Below are positions 23,437-35,905 of a DNA stretch of 64,000 nt, one piece after another. A program made the translations under genes and the position numbers. Source of the DNA: Phialocephala subalpina. Lineage: Eukaryota > Ascomycota > Leotiomycetes > Helotiales > Mollisiaceae. Numbering within the stretch: the stretch's first letter is position 1; every line of letters begins with the position of its first letter. Below the pieces are notes generated by a model. It saw nothing but the letters and a program-made list of their open reading frames with translations, made no database searches and was not told where the DNA came from. The stretch covers positions 1,354,785-1,418,784 of the forward strand of contig FJOG01000017.1 in the NCBI GenBank assembly GCA_900073065.1, written 5' to 3'.

Positions 23437-25340
23437 CCTTCTTCAAAGGAGGCGTAACCCATTTCTCCAGCATGACTCCTCTTTCGCGGCTCTCTAACCA
23501 CTTCTCCACCTCAGCCTCAGTCATTTCCAAAGGTGGCTCCATCCACTTATCCAACAGTCTTCTGCTACCCAAAGCTCGCTCGCTTCCCTCTCTAACCACG
23601 CCTTCACCTCAACTACCCTTCTCTCCTTCTCAACTTTCTCATCCCCCTCAATCGACTTCTTCTCGATTCTCGTACACCCACCACCCGTCCTAGGACCCCC
23701 CTTAACAGCTCATCTACCGTTTATGAGCATCCTGCCAGCCTGTTTGCGTGTCCTAGTTGAGTCGATAACCTTGATTTCAGTATTCGGCTTTGTGATTTCG
23801 CTCCTGGTATCGATAGGTGACTCTGCGATCTTTGGTTACAATTAGCTTGGAGCTTGGAAGTAACTTATTCGGTGAGGAAAGGGCGGATTTACGATGGTGA
23901 CTGTATCGGTCTCTGACTCGGGTTCTTCGAGAATGGCAATCTTGATGTGGTGCTGTTGAGCTTACTCCTAATTGTATAGTCAGTTGAGTATCCTTTCAAG
24001 CCATTTGATAGTACCTGTGACTAGTCTGAGACCAGATCTCAAAACTCGAAAAGGCGCAAGTGATGGTGAGAGTGCGACTTGCTAGTTCTGTTTGTGCCGT
24101 CGCTGCACCTGCAGCAGGACGTATTGTCAACGTCATCTCTGTTGGTGAGGAAGATATGTTCGATTGAGGTCCTTCCATTGAATTTTGGGGAAGTCGCTGT
24201 TGTATGGACGTTGTTCTTGGGAAATGTCTGGAAGATATACTTGCGATTTTAGCTGAGCGAAGATGCTAGTCCCTCGTGGATATACACATCTGATCACTTT
24301 TGAAGTTCTATAAAGGCGAGCATCATGTTTCAGGATCAAGTTTCGGACGGTAATGATGGTCCAAGATCCTGTATAGCAGGTACTCATATTCGAGATCCTG
24401 CTCCATCTCCTGTGGTGGTGTCGCTTAGATGTATATCGCTAGAGAAGTTATCTCATTCTACCAGATTGTCACAACGATGTGAGTTTGTATATCGCATTGA
24501 GAAGTTTGCCTGAGCAGTCAATCTCTCAAAAAGCAATTTGTACCTTCTGAAAGCTTCCTGTTGAGTTTGTCCGACTTTCGAGAGCGCGGCAATCGAAGAC
24601 AAACCACAATCTGACCCCTCCTCGACAGTGAAGTTAGAAAGCATGCCGACAAGGGCGGTGAAGTCTCCTGGCGCAGAAAATTGTGGTTGATGCTAGAAAG
24701 ACACTGGGTTAGCAGGTCCTCAGCCATCATAGCTATGGTGGACCTGTGGGATTGGCTTTCGACCTAGCCACTGCACAATCGATACTTGAGTTTAGACCTA
24801 GTCTCTCGGAAGTGCCGATTCGATAGACTTATCCTGCCCCATCCCCTCCTCCTCCACCACCGATGACAGAGGATACAATATTGACCCTGGTATTTTGTGC
24901 TCCAGCTTTCACCAATACGGCGATGCTCAGAGCGAAGACTTCGGAGGGGCTTATATTCCGGAAGTCGATATCCGTTAAGGTGAGGTGAAGAAGGCGCGCA
25001 AGGCAGATGGTGGTCGCCAGGGGGTGATTGTACAAATGACATAGTTGGTTTTTGGTAGTGGACTTTCACTTTGTAGCACTTTTGCCAATGATAATGTCCA
25101 GATCTGGCTGGACAATGACATGGCGGACACAGTGATGGCGAACGTTGACCACCACGGCTCTGTGACGGACTTGAATGCTATTACACTAGCTGAGACTCGG
25201 GGGCCTTCTTGGGATACTTGGGGTGCTACATGGAGAATGGTCAGTGGTACTCAATTGAAAGTCTGCAATACTTTTGGGACAATACCTATAATGATTTCTC
25301 GAACAACTGGGCAGCCAATTGTAAAGGGTAGGACCTGAGT
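23437..25340 (-). other. Weak minus-strand coding remnants
   Basis: Several minus-strand pieces read like protein but do not join cleanly. Reading leftward: a frame with LTLTDIDFRNISPSEVFALS and a Gly-rich end (25035-24829); an exon-like piece after an intron end (GCTAAC...TTTCTAG at about 24691), reading FTALVGMLSNFTVEEGSDCG; a Thr/Ala-rich piece with TLTIRPAAGAATAQTELASR (about 24140-24040); and a final piece with RLLDKWMEPPLEMTEAEVEK and KWVTPPLKKG ending in TAA near 23441-23439. The last piece is joined to an upstream charged stretch only through a frameshift. A decayed or heavily spliced secreted-protein gene is possible. No family was recognised. Confidence 0.25.
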
Positions 25341-25770
25341 CGGACGATTAGCATGCTGGCTAGCAGAATATGAGTTGAGGTAAGAAATGGTGAAAAGTGA
25401 CTTTCGCTCCAGAACACGAATGGGGTAGAGCTCGAATTCACATGGGTAGTCTTAGACAATCTAATTTTGAGAAAGGGAAGGAAGGTGGGAGGGAACGCTC
25501 AGAAAAGGGACACCTGAAGAATAGTTGGCGCACCTCATACCACTCCACCATATCATTGCGCTCTGTTATAGTACAACTCGATGTCCCAGCTCACTTAGAT
25601 ACGTGTGCTTGCCCGAAATCTATCAGCCACCGCCGAACAATCAACGTTACCTTCCGTTCACGTGAACACATTCCGCCGCCCGTGCCGGGCGTTGCAGGTA
25701 ACTTCTCGGATTCAGCTTGTTTTCCACCCAGCATTAACAACTCAACCACCCCAACCCGACAACATCAACA

Positions 25771-28700
25771 TCAAGCAGCATCATTCCATGGCGGATTACC
25801 AGCCCACCATCTTATTCCCTCCCCAAGAACACGACCCTTAATGTTTCTAATCTGTTCCAACTCAGATCTAGACCACAAGTCTTCATCGTTTTCCCACAAC
25901 TCAATAGTCTCTATGATCTCTCTCAGAGCCTCATCCGCGTCTTGCATCTTCTCTTCCACGAGATATCGTTCCGACTCTTCTACATTCCTAAGGGAATAAA
26001 TCTCATTATTCAGCCTAAAGTTGCGCCTGAGCAGTCCCAGTAACCTGTGCAATGTCCTCGCAGAAGCCATCTCAACTATTCGTGCTCTTTCGCTGGAGAA
26101 TGGATGCCCCGGGCCCCGATAACACGATACCGAAGAAGGTACAACCAAAAGTATGTCTCGGTATTGTGAATCCAGAGTCGTCCTCATGCTACCGACTTGA
26201 GATCCGTTGCAAGTTATCTGAACCATCAATCTACTTGCTGATAGGACGACTTTGCAAACACAATGCGCGAGAAACTGGACGCGCTTGCTAGTTGGGTTTC
26301 CAACTTGCTGAAAGTCGTTTGGTGGGTGGTTGAGCATATCGCAGCGCAGAGTAGCAAGCTTGTGGAGTCCTAAGTACCGTCATTAAAATCCGGCTTGGGT
26401 GATCCAAAGAAATACTCATACCTTCTGGCATTGCCATCCGGGATCCATCTTCTTGGCCATCCAATCCACCATTATGAGTTGCCTCGCACAAAAGCACCTC
26501 AAAAGCTTCCCAACGCCTCCCAGACATCGTGAGCAAAAAGCATTTGTTGACCTCGATGTGATTATCTGGAAGAAGAAGATCACCCTTCCGAATGAGGGAA
26601 GAATATCTCCCTCTCCGAGCGGTGGTTTCTTGATTGGAGGGATCCTGCGTGCTTTCATCTGAGGACTGAAGAAACATGCCATAATTTCGAGAGTAGGATT
26701 TGACGACGTAGACGTTGCGGTGGTGGATTTTCTCTACCCCGTATATGACGGAGCCTTACACGGCAGCTGTGTACCTTGGCATGATGTCAATCACTGACAT
26801 GATTTGATCGCAGTGAAAACAGAGGAAGAGGCGAGACTTACCATTTTTGTTTACTGCTGAATATCGTGTGGTAATCGCTTAGGCTGCTTTCGACCTCCTC
26901 TCGTAAGTACGGATTTTGATTACACTCCTGATGCAACAATATTTTCTATCAAACCGTTATTTGTAAAGTCCAACACGAGATTGATAATGTGAGATAACTT
27001 GCCGTGACCTGGTCTCCCCCTTTCTTGGCTTGCTCCAGTCCAGTTTCGATCAATGTAATGGCTGCCGAGATCCACGGGTCGAAAAAAGATCGCATCTCGT
27101 CACTACAGAACGTCAAATACACCGCATGTTGAGATAGGGGGGTTGGATACCTCAAAATATTGAGTGAACCCTGTGTTATCCTACCCGGTATATTCAATGT
27201 ATTTAGAGGTGGAGGTAAATCAAAGTAAACATTTCGGGAGTTTCTTGAGAATATGCGCTTCGTCTCCTCGAACTTCTTCATTACTCTTCGCATAGGTCTG
27301 GACCAGAAACTCGGAGCAGATATCTGATCGCCTCTCCGAGGATCCAGGATCCTGTAGTGACGGTCTCCAATAACCTCTCTGAGCCATCTTCGGAAACTTT
27401 GATCGACATCTCTGTAGCCATACTGTGCACCTATCAAGTCGGACAGTGGCTGCCACACTTGCTCTTGTAGGACTGACTTTTGCTTTCTGCGACAAGCTCC
27501 AACTGTAAGGTCTGGAACAGGTTCTTGACCCTGTATGTTGCCACCTCCTTGAACAAATTAATATTAATATCTCTCCGTCAAGAACGGAGGTCAAGAGACT
27601 CTCTCACCGTGGCTTCATCACGACATTCGCAGAACATAATTAATTCGCCATCCTGAGACGTATCAGCAGCATTCGGGATGGAGCTCTCTGCAACTCACCT
27701 CGAAACGATCATGACCAAGTCGCTCTTGTACTTCTCTCGCGCAGCCCATGGCTAGAGCATCTTCCTCGGTAACCATAATCATATCTCTTAAATTTGGGAA
27801 AGTACTCTGATTGAAGCCCGAATTCGTCACTGCTCGGAACAAAGCGTTGTGTCCGTAATAAGTCCACTGCTGCAACGCGAGTCAGCCTTGCACAGTATTG
27901 CGTTTGTAACATGAGACTTACTGCTGGTACCGAAATGACAATGTCAGCAGCAGCCTTGGGCAGGAAGTATCCAAATACTACGGAACTGTCCATTAAAGAT
28001 TGAAATATATGGGTGAGATAATCAGTGACTATTTCTTCTGAGGGCTTCCCAAAGTATTTGACGAATTCCTTTAACATCCTCTCGTATTTAGAAACAGAAT
28101 TATCTGCCCAATGCTCCGAGATCGCGTCAAGAAGGTACTCTTTCGAGGTCGACAAGTCGAGCTCTAGCTTCGTGTTCGTCATCACAACAGCATCCTTACT
28201 AATACTTGCTCCCCATTGCAGATCCAGCGGAGAGCTAGGTGGTGAATAAGATACCGCGCTTGGAATCTTGCTGCATAGCCTCATCTGGGGTCCCCAGTCT
28301 TCGATAACTTCAATGTTATCAAGAGAGGCATTGTTCGTTCACCGAGGAGCAGCAAATACGACGGCTTTCTTGAGGTTAGCCTACTAGGAAACGATGACAG
28401 AAAGAGTGCTCACCAGTCGATTCAGCACCATAATCGATAGCAACAACTAGCCGCGCTGACTCCCAAGATGGAATCGAGCCCTGTTCATTGCGCCCACCCA
28501 AAGCATCTAGCATTCGTAGACTTTGGGCGCCCGCACTGCTCCTCCACTTCCCTAAATGTTCTCGCAGAGGCGAATTCGAGGTCGCTGATGGTGGTACAGA
28601 CATTATTGAACTGAAAATGCCCGAGCTGGGACTAGATTCATAGTCTCGAGTGGTTGCGCTCGAGCTGCTTTCAAAAGTGCGTTTTCGTTCTGAAAGTTGT

Positions 28701-29604
28701 TCTTTTTCCAAAGTTCGTTCTTGTTCCAGAGTTCGCTCTTGTCCGGGAGTTCGTTCTTGTTCCGAAGAAATGGCTCGCTTCCCCTCTGCCTGGTGGCTCT
28801 GAAAATTTGTTTGTAGTGTCTGGATCAAGTCCTCCTCCCTGTCGCTGCGCTGGGCTCTCCGGAGTTCTTTCTTCGCTGTGTCTCTGTCTGGACGATCCCA
28901 ACTTGCGATATGGAATCGTCCGGATGGACAGTGCCACCGTCAGAGCCATCCACAGTAACATTGAGCTCGGTGACCGCGACAGCAACTTCTATTATGCTTT
29001 CCGTATTCTGTTCGATGTACTCCAAGGGGATACCTTCGGTCCTCAAATTCATCTTCAACATCGCCCACGCAGCTTCAACAGCTTCACTCTTTGTACTAAT
29101 ACTTAAGATCGTCTGCGCTGTGACGGCACCGCGTTTCATCTGCTCATCCAAGATCCTCCAGATTTTCTCCAACATTGGCTCCATTCGCGCCAGCGTAGCT
29201 GTATTCAGACTCGCAACAAATGCACTCATAGCTGACATATGAATCGTCAACTTGCTCCTCAATGAATTCAAATCCTCCATCCCAAGGCGGATTCTCCTCA
29301 ACCACTTGGCTTTGGATCTGTCCGTCTTTTCGTATCGCCGATAGAGCTTCTGCAGCTCTTGCATCGTGGCCACGAGATTGTCGCACAAGGCCATCAACTC
29401 AGATCTCTTAGCCGTCGCATTCCGATTCAGAACCGATTCTGGGTCCCCAGCCTGGTCTTTCAAACTCCTGAGAACGACGGAGAAAGATTCCAACTCTCGG
29501 CTGATCTCCGCGAACTCATTTGGTGCGTTTTTGAAGGTGCTGTAAAGCTTGACTGCCAAGTCCAGCGCTGCGATGAAGTCTCCTACGCTGTAGCCGAAAG
29601 ACAT
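25771..29604 (-). pseudogene. HeLo-like N-domain fused to Hsp70-like ATPase domain, inactivated
   Basis: The first exon (from 29604) begins MSFGYSVGDFIAALDLAVKL, the hallmark of the fungal STAND N-terminal (HeLo-like) domain, a helical domain found on NLR-like and cell-death proteins. A Gln/Glu/Arg repeat linker follows (about 28763-28691). Then comes an Hsp70-like actin-fold domain of the fungal non-chaperone type: LVVAIDYG, IEVIEDWGPQMRLCSKIPSA, a VISVP segment, NPYLREEVESS, and a C-terminal IRKGDLLLP region with a helical tail ending at 25771. Many introns fit (for example donors at 28413, 27922 and 27702). Damage is clear: between the first ATPase exon and IEVIEDW the frame is offset by one base at the natural splice site, and an in-frame TGA sits at 28341-28339. 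All three nucleotide-binding loops are replaced. It is probably a recent pseudogene. A rearranged exon structure cannot be fully excluded. Confidence 0.7.
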
Positions 29605-30732
29605 CTTGTATCAAGCGCCGGAGCATGAGTATGGTATGGATTGATGACGATTGTGCGATATTCAAAGTAGCGGAAAATTTGGGTTGCTATATCATCGTGA
29701 AGGCTCAAGGTTGCAGCTCGAGACTAAGACCGAGGCTGAGGCAAGATGGCGGTTTCTTGGACGTGTCATTGGCTCTCTTTCCTGCAGGTGAACCACGAGG
29801 CTGTCTTTTCCAAGCAGCACTCTTCCCTTCCACCACCACAAAATCATGATGTACAGCTATTCGTTCTATCGGTATTGGTGAGTTCGAAAGACTGGTATTT
29901 AAAGAAACTACTGTTTGGGAAATATCATTTAGCTTTAGGAACGCGCAGAAGAATGCAAACGGCAGCACCCGAAAGTTGACCTTCGATAAATCACGAACGG
30001 ACTTTGGAGATGAGACCATTGTTCGTTCAAACAAGTGATTTGCACACAACACTGGCCAAGCTTGGGTGAAAAAGAAGCAAGAGCAAAGCAAACCTCCGTT
30101 CCTGCCACGTATCAAGCAGTCGGTGTCCTTGATGGCTCGAAGCTGCAAATAACCTCTGATAGAATGCAGAGAACACATATTGATTACTGTGATACTTGAA
30201 GACCGAATGAATAGCAAGCAGGATTTGATGATAATGAACACAGAAAGTAACTCGAAAGCATGCTCAAGGAAAATCGTCACGTTGACTCTTCGAGGTGGCA
30301 CTAGCTCTTTTCGAATTCGAGTCAAAGCTTGAACAAACCTTCCTTGCACCTCGTTCCACTTCCACCAACCTCTTTCAACTGTAATTTCAACACAACCTAA
30401 ATTATTTCGGTGTTTTGTTTATTCTGGTGTTTGTTGTTTAGATGTTGAAACACATTTGATAGAGCTTCTTTCGCCGTAGTCCTAATCCGGTATCGCGCAT
30501 TTTGAAGCGAGATCGACCCCTCGCAAATTCAGTCATAGCAGCTTTCCCCAGACAAGCTTCGATCTTAGCATTCACGGCAACGCACTTCCTCTACTCCAGC
30601 TCGACGGCGGAACAAAAGACTCCCCAGATGCTACATGACCATTATCCAGGTCATTGTTAATCTTGGGGACGTCACTTGTGAATAGTAACGTCTACCGTAC
30701 CGATAAAGTCAAACGCCAACGGGCATTTCATC
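29605..30732. promoter_or_regulatory. Divergent intergenic region
   Basis: 1.13 kb between the start of the HeLo/Hsp70-like pseudogene (minus) and the BTB-like gene (plus). It should contain both promoters and leaders. A 214-codon minus ORF (30349-29705) lies here but has no recognised domain and mixed composition, so it is not called as a gene. Confidence 0.45.
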
Positions 30733-33098
30733 ATGGCGCCTCAAAGCAATCCTGCGAAAGGTCTCCAGCAGAACCGCCCCCGACCTACTGTCCCACGAAC
30801 CATCATACCTGCGATCCCTCTTCCATATGTCCAGAAGCGAAAGCAGCAGGAGGCGGCGCGTGCCAAAGCTCTGGAGGAAGCCAGTATTGTGCCAGCCGTC
30901 GTTGATGTACCCACTTCTCCAACACCTCCGGCCGTTGAACCTACCCCTCCCATTGCCAATGGCTCTGAGGAACATACGCCTGAGATAGCGGAGGAGTCAA
31001 CTGAATCTATTGCAACCTCGACACTCGAGACCTCTGAAGGTGCTCCCATTGAGCCTATTGAGGAGAAGAGCGCTGTTGAAGAGCCACATGTGTCGGCGGA
31101 TGAAGAGGTCTTGGGTAAGCAAACGAGCCCACTTTTGTCTTTATTTTTCTATGAGCATAGCTAACTTTGTCAACAGAACAACCGCAAGAGACATCGAAGT
31201 CTGCCGCCTCCGAGACTCAGTCCAACGCGTCGCACTCGACCTACCACATGCCCCCTGCCTTCGTACCTGCGAACCAGAATCAATTCAATGGTGGCGGTGA
31301 CCCAGCCAAGTACCCTCCTCCACCGAATATGTTCAACGGTCAACAACTTCCTATGCACCACGCCCATCCAAGTGCCGGAAGTGTCATGTTTGGCGGATAT
31401 CCTGAGTCGAACAACTCTTCCCCAGTTCCACCCCAGTCCGGAGGTTTTATGCCACCACCACCGTTTCCCATGCATCACGGACCAAGCCGCCACGCCCCTC
31501 ACCAGTCGAACGGAGGTCATTCTCAACAACCATCGAATGGATACTCACCAATGGGACCGCCACCACCGCCAGGATACTATCCAGGTCAGAACGGTTTCAT
31601 GAATCACGGTCCCCCAGCAGACAACTTCGCTCGTCGCCAAATGGTCTCCTTCGGACCTCCCGAGGGCTACACTCCTTCCGGCACTCCTCTTCCATACGAC
31701 AGCGGTGTTCGCCATACTAATTTCGAACTTCTCACGCCTCACAGCTTCCAAGGTTCTCAATCCTCGGCAACTAACGAGCAGGAGAATGGCCCTGCCTTCT
31801 ACAGTCAATACCCTACTGCAGTCATCTCAAACGGTAGCAACGGTCACGTGGACGAAGTCCGCCTCTATCAACAACCTCAACCAAAGCCTCGAACTCAATC
31901 GCAAGCCGTTGCTCCTCCCAACGGCTTTGCCAACATGGCTAACATGCCACCTCCTCCAGCAATGGGCGCGCCGATGGGCGATCACCTCGATGGTCTGGTT
32001 CCATATCTCCAATCGCAATTCGCTGATCCTGTCTTCGCCGATTACACCCTCGAGCTTCGCTACACCGATGATCGCGCCGAGCCAGTCCGTATCCCTGGTC
32101 ATAACCTGATTCTTGCTCGCAGCCCAACCCTCAAGAGCCTTATGACCGCTCAAGCTCGCGACAACAACACCGATGGCTTGACACTCCGCACTCTCCTTCT
32201 CCAGTCTGATGATCGTTTTCTTCGATCTGATGGCTTCTGGATGGCAGTTCAGCGTCTCTATGGATGTCCTCTCTTGGAGTTTGGTACGATCACTACTTTG
32301 AACATGCAACATGCCGCGTTCTCAGGATCAGTTAACGGTGCGCCTCAAGATCGATTTGACTTGGCTCTCGGATACTCTGCAGCAGGTGCTCTTCTCCAAA
32401 TTCCTCCTGTCATTGCCCGTGGTGTCGAGATCGCTGCTCATTTGGTCAACTGGTTCACTGTTGAGAAGGCATTGGACTTTGCTCTTGATGGTGGCCTTGA
32501 TGCTCAATGGACTCTGAACGCCAATGGTGAGCAGGAACGACCAACCAGCACTTATGGCCCAGCTGTCAACATCCTCATCCACAATGCTTTGAACTTCATC
32601 ATCACTGCATTCCCAGCTGGTCTTGAACTCGACACCTCTGCTCCTGAACCGGTCCGCAACCGCAGACTTCCATTCGTCCAAGATATCGGAGGCTCCGGCC
32701 ACAACCCGCGTTTGAGCTTCATCAAGTTTGGTGACCACCCCAGCGAGGAGAGCACGCGATCCAACAACGCCAACTCCATCGCCTTCACCCTCTCGAAGAT
32801 CCTGCTTAACCTACCATTCCACCTACTGAAATATGTTCTGGAGTCGTCGCGTTTGGGCAACGTTCAAGGTTGGGCCACCGCCGCTCTCAGAACTAAGGTC
32901 ATGCACTGCGTCGTCGAGGAGCGCGAGAAACGCCGTCTCAAGGTGCTTTCTAGTCACGTCTCCACCATCGAGCGCAAGACCAACTTTAAGGAGTGGGACT
33001 CTGTCGGCTGGCAAGAGAGCGTTGTTCCACTTGATGGCAATGATGCTGCACCAACCTTGACTCGCACGTGGGTTGACTTCACACAACCTGAAAACTAA
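30733..33098 (+). CDS. BTB/POZ-like domain protein with disordered N-terminus
   Basis: Two exons, 30733-31114 and 31177-33098, joined in phase across a 62-nt intron (GTAAGC...CTAAC...CAACAG), give 767 residues. The first about 365 residues are disordered and rich in Pro, Gln, His and Ser, with runs such as PPPPPGYYPGQNG, a style common in RNA-granule and regulatory proteins. From about residue 395 a folded region begins with FADYTLELRYTDDRAEPVRI then PGHNLILARSPTLKSLM, which resembles the start of a BTB/POZ fold (a strand pair, then H-x-x-x-L-x-x-R-S). The rest (to ENSTOP at 33098) has helices and leucine-rich segments with no second domain I recognise. It is probably a conserved fungal protein of unknown cellular role. 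The start is the first ATG in the frame after an in-frame stop. Confidence 0.88.
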
Positions 33099-34024
33099 TC
33101 TCTCGGTCTCTCTTCATGGCCGGCTGGCTTTCTTGTGATTTTACTGGAGCATGGGCGTTGCGTTGCATATGGGATGGTCGTTCACGAAATGCAATAGCGA
33201 ATTTTCCAGGTCATACAGAATCGGGTTCAGGGCCAGCGTTGTTCTTTTCACCTTCATACTGGTTTGCGATTTTTTATTGCATACAAAAAAGAGGAGATGA
33301 ATATGCAATTCTCGGCCTCATAGTGGGTTTTCCTTCTGGCTTACATATTTGACGAAAGCGAAGAGCATTTTCACGTCTGTGCTCTGCCTCATCGGCGGGA
33401 TGGATTGATGGTTGATGATGATTGAGGATGGGTTCGGTGAGGAGTTACATAAAAGCGACGATCAGAGAGTGCATGGGTGGGTGGCTATTACCTCCTTGTA
33501 ATGACCGTAGACCTAGGTAGCTACGGACCTCTATGCGATGGTTTCTAACTATAAAATTTGCTTGTGCATGTGAAGTGACTGTGATATGATAAATGTGATG
33601 CGTTCCCTGTGAAGCTGCGCTTGAGCCAACAACGAGTGAGTCATCTAAAAATCCCAACTTCCACACCTGCGGTGTATTTACCAATGTCCCTCCTCCGTTG
33701 GAACAATTCAGGCTGGCAAAAGTCTTTAAATATCCGGGGACATTTGTTTCGAGTTGAAATCGTGGCACTCGAACAGCGCCTTCCGCACCGGATTTGACGT
33801 CCATGTGAGAGCATCAAAGAATATCATTATGTATAAATACCATCCCAGCATAAAATAGCTAGGCTGTTGGATCCAATGTCCCACCACCAATGCTCCGTTC
33901 CTCCCCACCCAAGCCAAACCATCATACAGTAACATACAGCCATAACATCGTCTCTGTTTTCCTTTTCTCCTTTTCCATTTCTTATCCCAACCCTTACAAC
34001 ACTTTTCGTCCCCTCTCCCGGCAT
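33099..34024. other. Convergent intergenic region, no gene seen
   Basis: 926 bp between the 3' ends of the BTB-like gene (plus) and the membrane-protein gene (minus). Only short unconvincing ORFs are present, and both transcript ends must lie here. Confidence 0.5.
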
Positions 34025-35905
34025 TCAATTATCCTTCAACCTCTTCTCTAAACTCTCCTCCGCTTTCCTCTCCGCAACTCTCCTCGATTCTTCTCCATCT
34101 CCTCTCAAGAAAGAGACTCCTCTCCTGACGACTCCGGAGTTGATAGCCTTCGCTTTCGTATCCCTCTCATACACCCCATTAATCACCATAAGACTCACCA
34201 CAAAAAGCCACACATCACCTCCCCTCATCCCCCTCCACCACCCCCTCTTCCGTCCAACTTTCCACACCGAATCTAGTGAAGCTCTCACCGCATATAAAAA
34301 CTCCCCCCTCGCCTGCCTCCTAACAACAAAACCCCACATTCCCCCCAACACACCCCCAAGAAAGAACCTCTGCGTAGCCAACACATGCCGTGGCAGTATA
34401 TTCTGAAACAGACAAATAGCAGCCCAACTTGTCCCAACAGCACCAGAGACGAAAGTCGTGTAGCGCAGGATTGTAGAGGCGAGGGTGTTGAGGCTTGTTA
34501 TTGGTTTACTGTAGAAGTGTTTGTAGGATGGAAGGGAGAGGATTGTGAAGACGATGGTGAAAAGTCTAGCGAGAGGGGGAAAGGAGGATAGGTAGGAAGA
34601 GAGGTAGGTCCGCGTGCAGGAGGGGTCGTGGGGATGGAGGGTTGCGCAGGTGAGGGATGTGAGGAGGGGGTGTGCTGGTGCTGTTATTGGACCGATGGCG
34701 GAGAGAGAGGCGGGCAGAGTTTGGGTGTTTGGGAAGAGGATGGGGCTGACGAATGGTCTGGATATTTGTGTTAGTTTGTGTGAAGGGATGAAAGAGGGGG
34801 GAAGGACTTACGGATAGTTGAGCCTCGCCATCTCTGCTAGGTTGTCCACTATTTCGTATTGATCCGGCCAAGGAAGACTAGCTGGGTAGTCCTCGGGTCT
34901 CGGAGCAATATACTGCTGCGAGTACTTCAGAATGAAATCTCCATATCCCTATTTCCACCGTTAGCACTTCCCTTCCCCTCCCTTTTTTTCTCTTAGAAAG
35001 CACATACCTTAGGAAAACACTCCCTATCAAAAACAAAAGCATGCAACAACTGCCCACTCGCCACAGGAAACAACAACCAACTCCCCCACCACCAAGGCCT
35101 ACTCCCATCACCTCTTCTCCAAATCCAGCCCTCCTCCTCCGCATGACTATACGCAAACTCTGCTGCTCTCGTTAACGCATAAATCGCTATCGTAACACGC
35201 AATTGATCTGCAGGATACACTGCTAACATGAAGCCTGCGAGACTGGCGCCTACGGCTGGGGCGAGGGACGAGGTTAGGGTTTTGGAGGTCCGTTTGTTGC
35301 GTTGGCGGAAGGGGCGGGCTTCGGGGGTTAGGAGGTGGGCGCGGAGGCGGGTGAAGAAGCGGAATAGGAGTCGGTGTAATAAGAGTATCGTGGAGAGAGA
35401 CAGCGAAAGCCGCAGGTTGGGGTTTCTATAGAAAGGTACTTTGCTTCCTCTGTTCATAAATTAGCACCATCCCTCACTTTCCATTCTCTCAAAGAACATA
35501 CCGTCCCCTCTCCTTCCCAAGGAAATGCTCCCTAATCATCTCCCAAATCTTCAATCCCGCACTACTCGCCAGGAAAACTCTCAAACTCGCGCGTATAGCT
35601 GCAGCATTATAATCTTCCCCTCCTATCCCTCCAGCACCCCCTTCCCAAGTGCCTCCCTCTCCATGTTTAGACGAAGGTCTACGAACCAACCTCTCAACCC
35701 TGGCAACACTCGGCGCGTTCCTTCTCAACACTTTTGATCTTGAGATGATGTATTTATGTAGCGTCTCGTATTCTTTCGCGGAGATCGTGTAGCGGAGCGC
35801 GTTTCGGAGGATGGGATCTGCTGTTGATTTGGCAGAAAGTCGCGGCTGTGAGGATGAAGGGGGTTTTGATGGTCCGGAACCAGAGGAATCTGCGGTTGAC
35901 GCCAT
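34025..35905 (-). CDS. Multi-pass integral membrane protein (25D9-6 / TMEM135-like)
   Basis: Four exons fit with consistent phases: 35905-35502, 35449-35008, 34948-34812 and 34757-34025 (571 residues). After a Ser-rich cytosolic start, hydrophobic helices appear around SLSLSTILLLHRLLF, VGASLAGFMLAVYP, WGSWLLFPVASGQLLHAFVF, SFPPLARLFTIVFTILSLP and WLFVVSLMVING. Arg-rich loops lie between them and a basic, charged tail follows. The segment HAFVFDRECFPK followed by GYGDFILKYS resembles the conserved loop of fungal integral membrane proteins related to TMEM135, a family linked to peroxisomes and mitochondria. That assignment is from memory of the motif and is moderate. The introns are 52, 59 and 54 nt, normal for this genome. 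Confidence 0.82.

Noticed and set aside
25045..25338. 97-codon plus ORF
   Set aside because: Reads plausibly in part, but has no domain or flanking signals; the opposite strand is as likely.
29705..30349. 214-codon minus ORF in the divergent region
   Set aside because: No recognisable domain, mixed hydrophobic and basic text without pattern, no splice sites, and it overlaps the expected promoters; likely chance.
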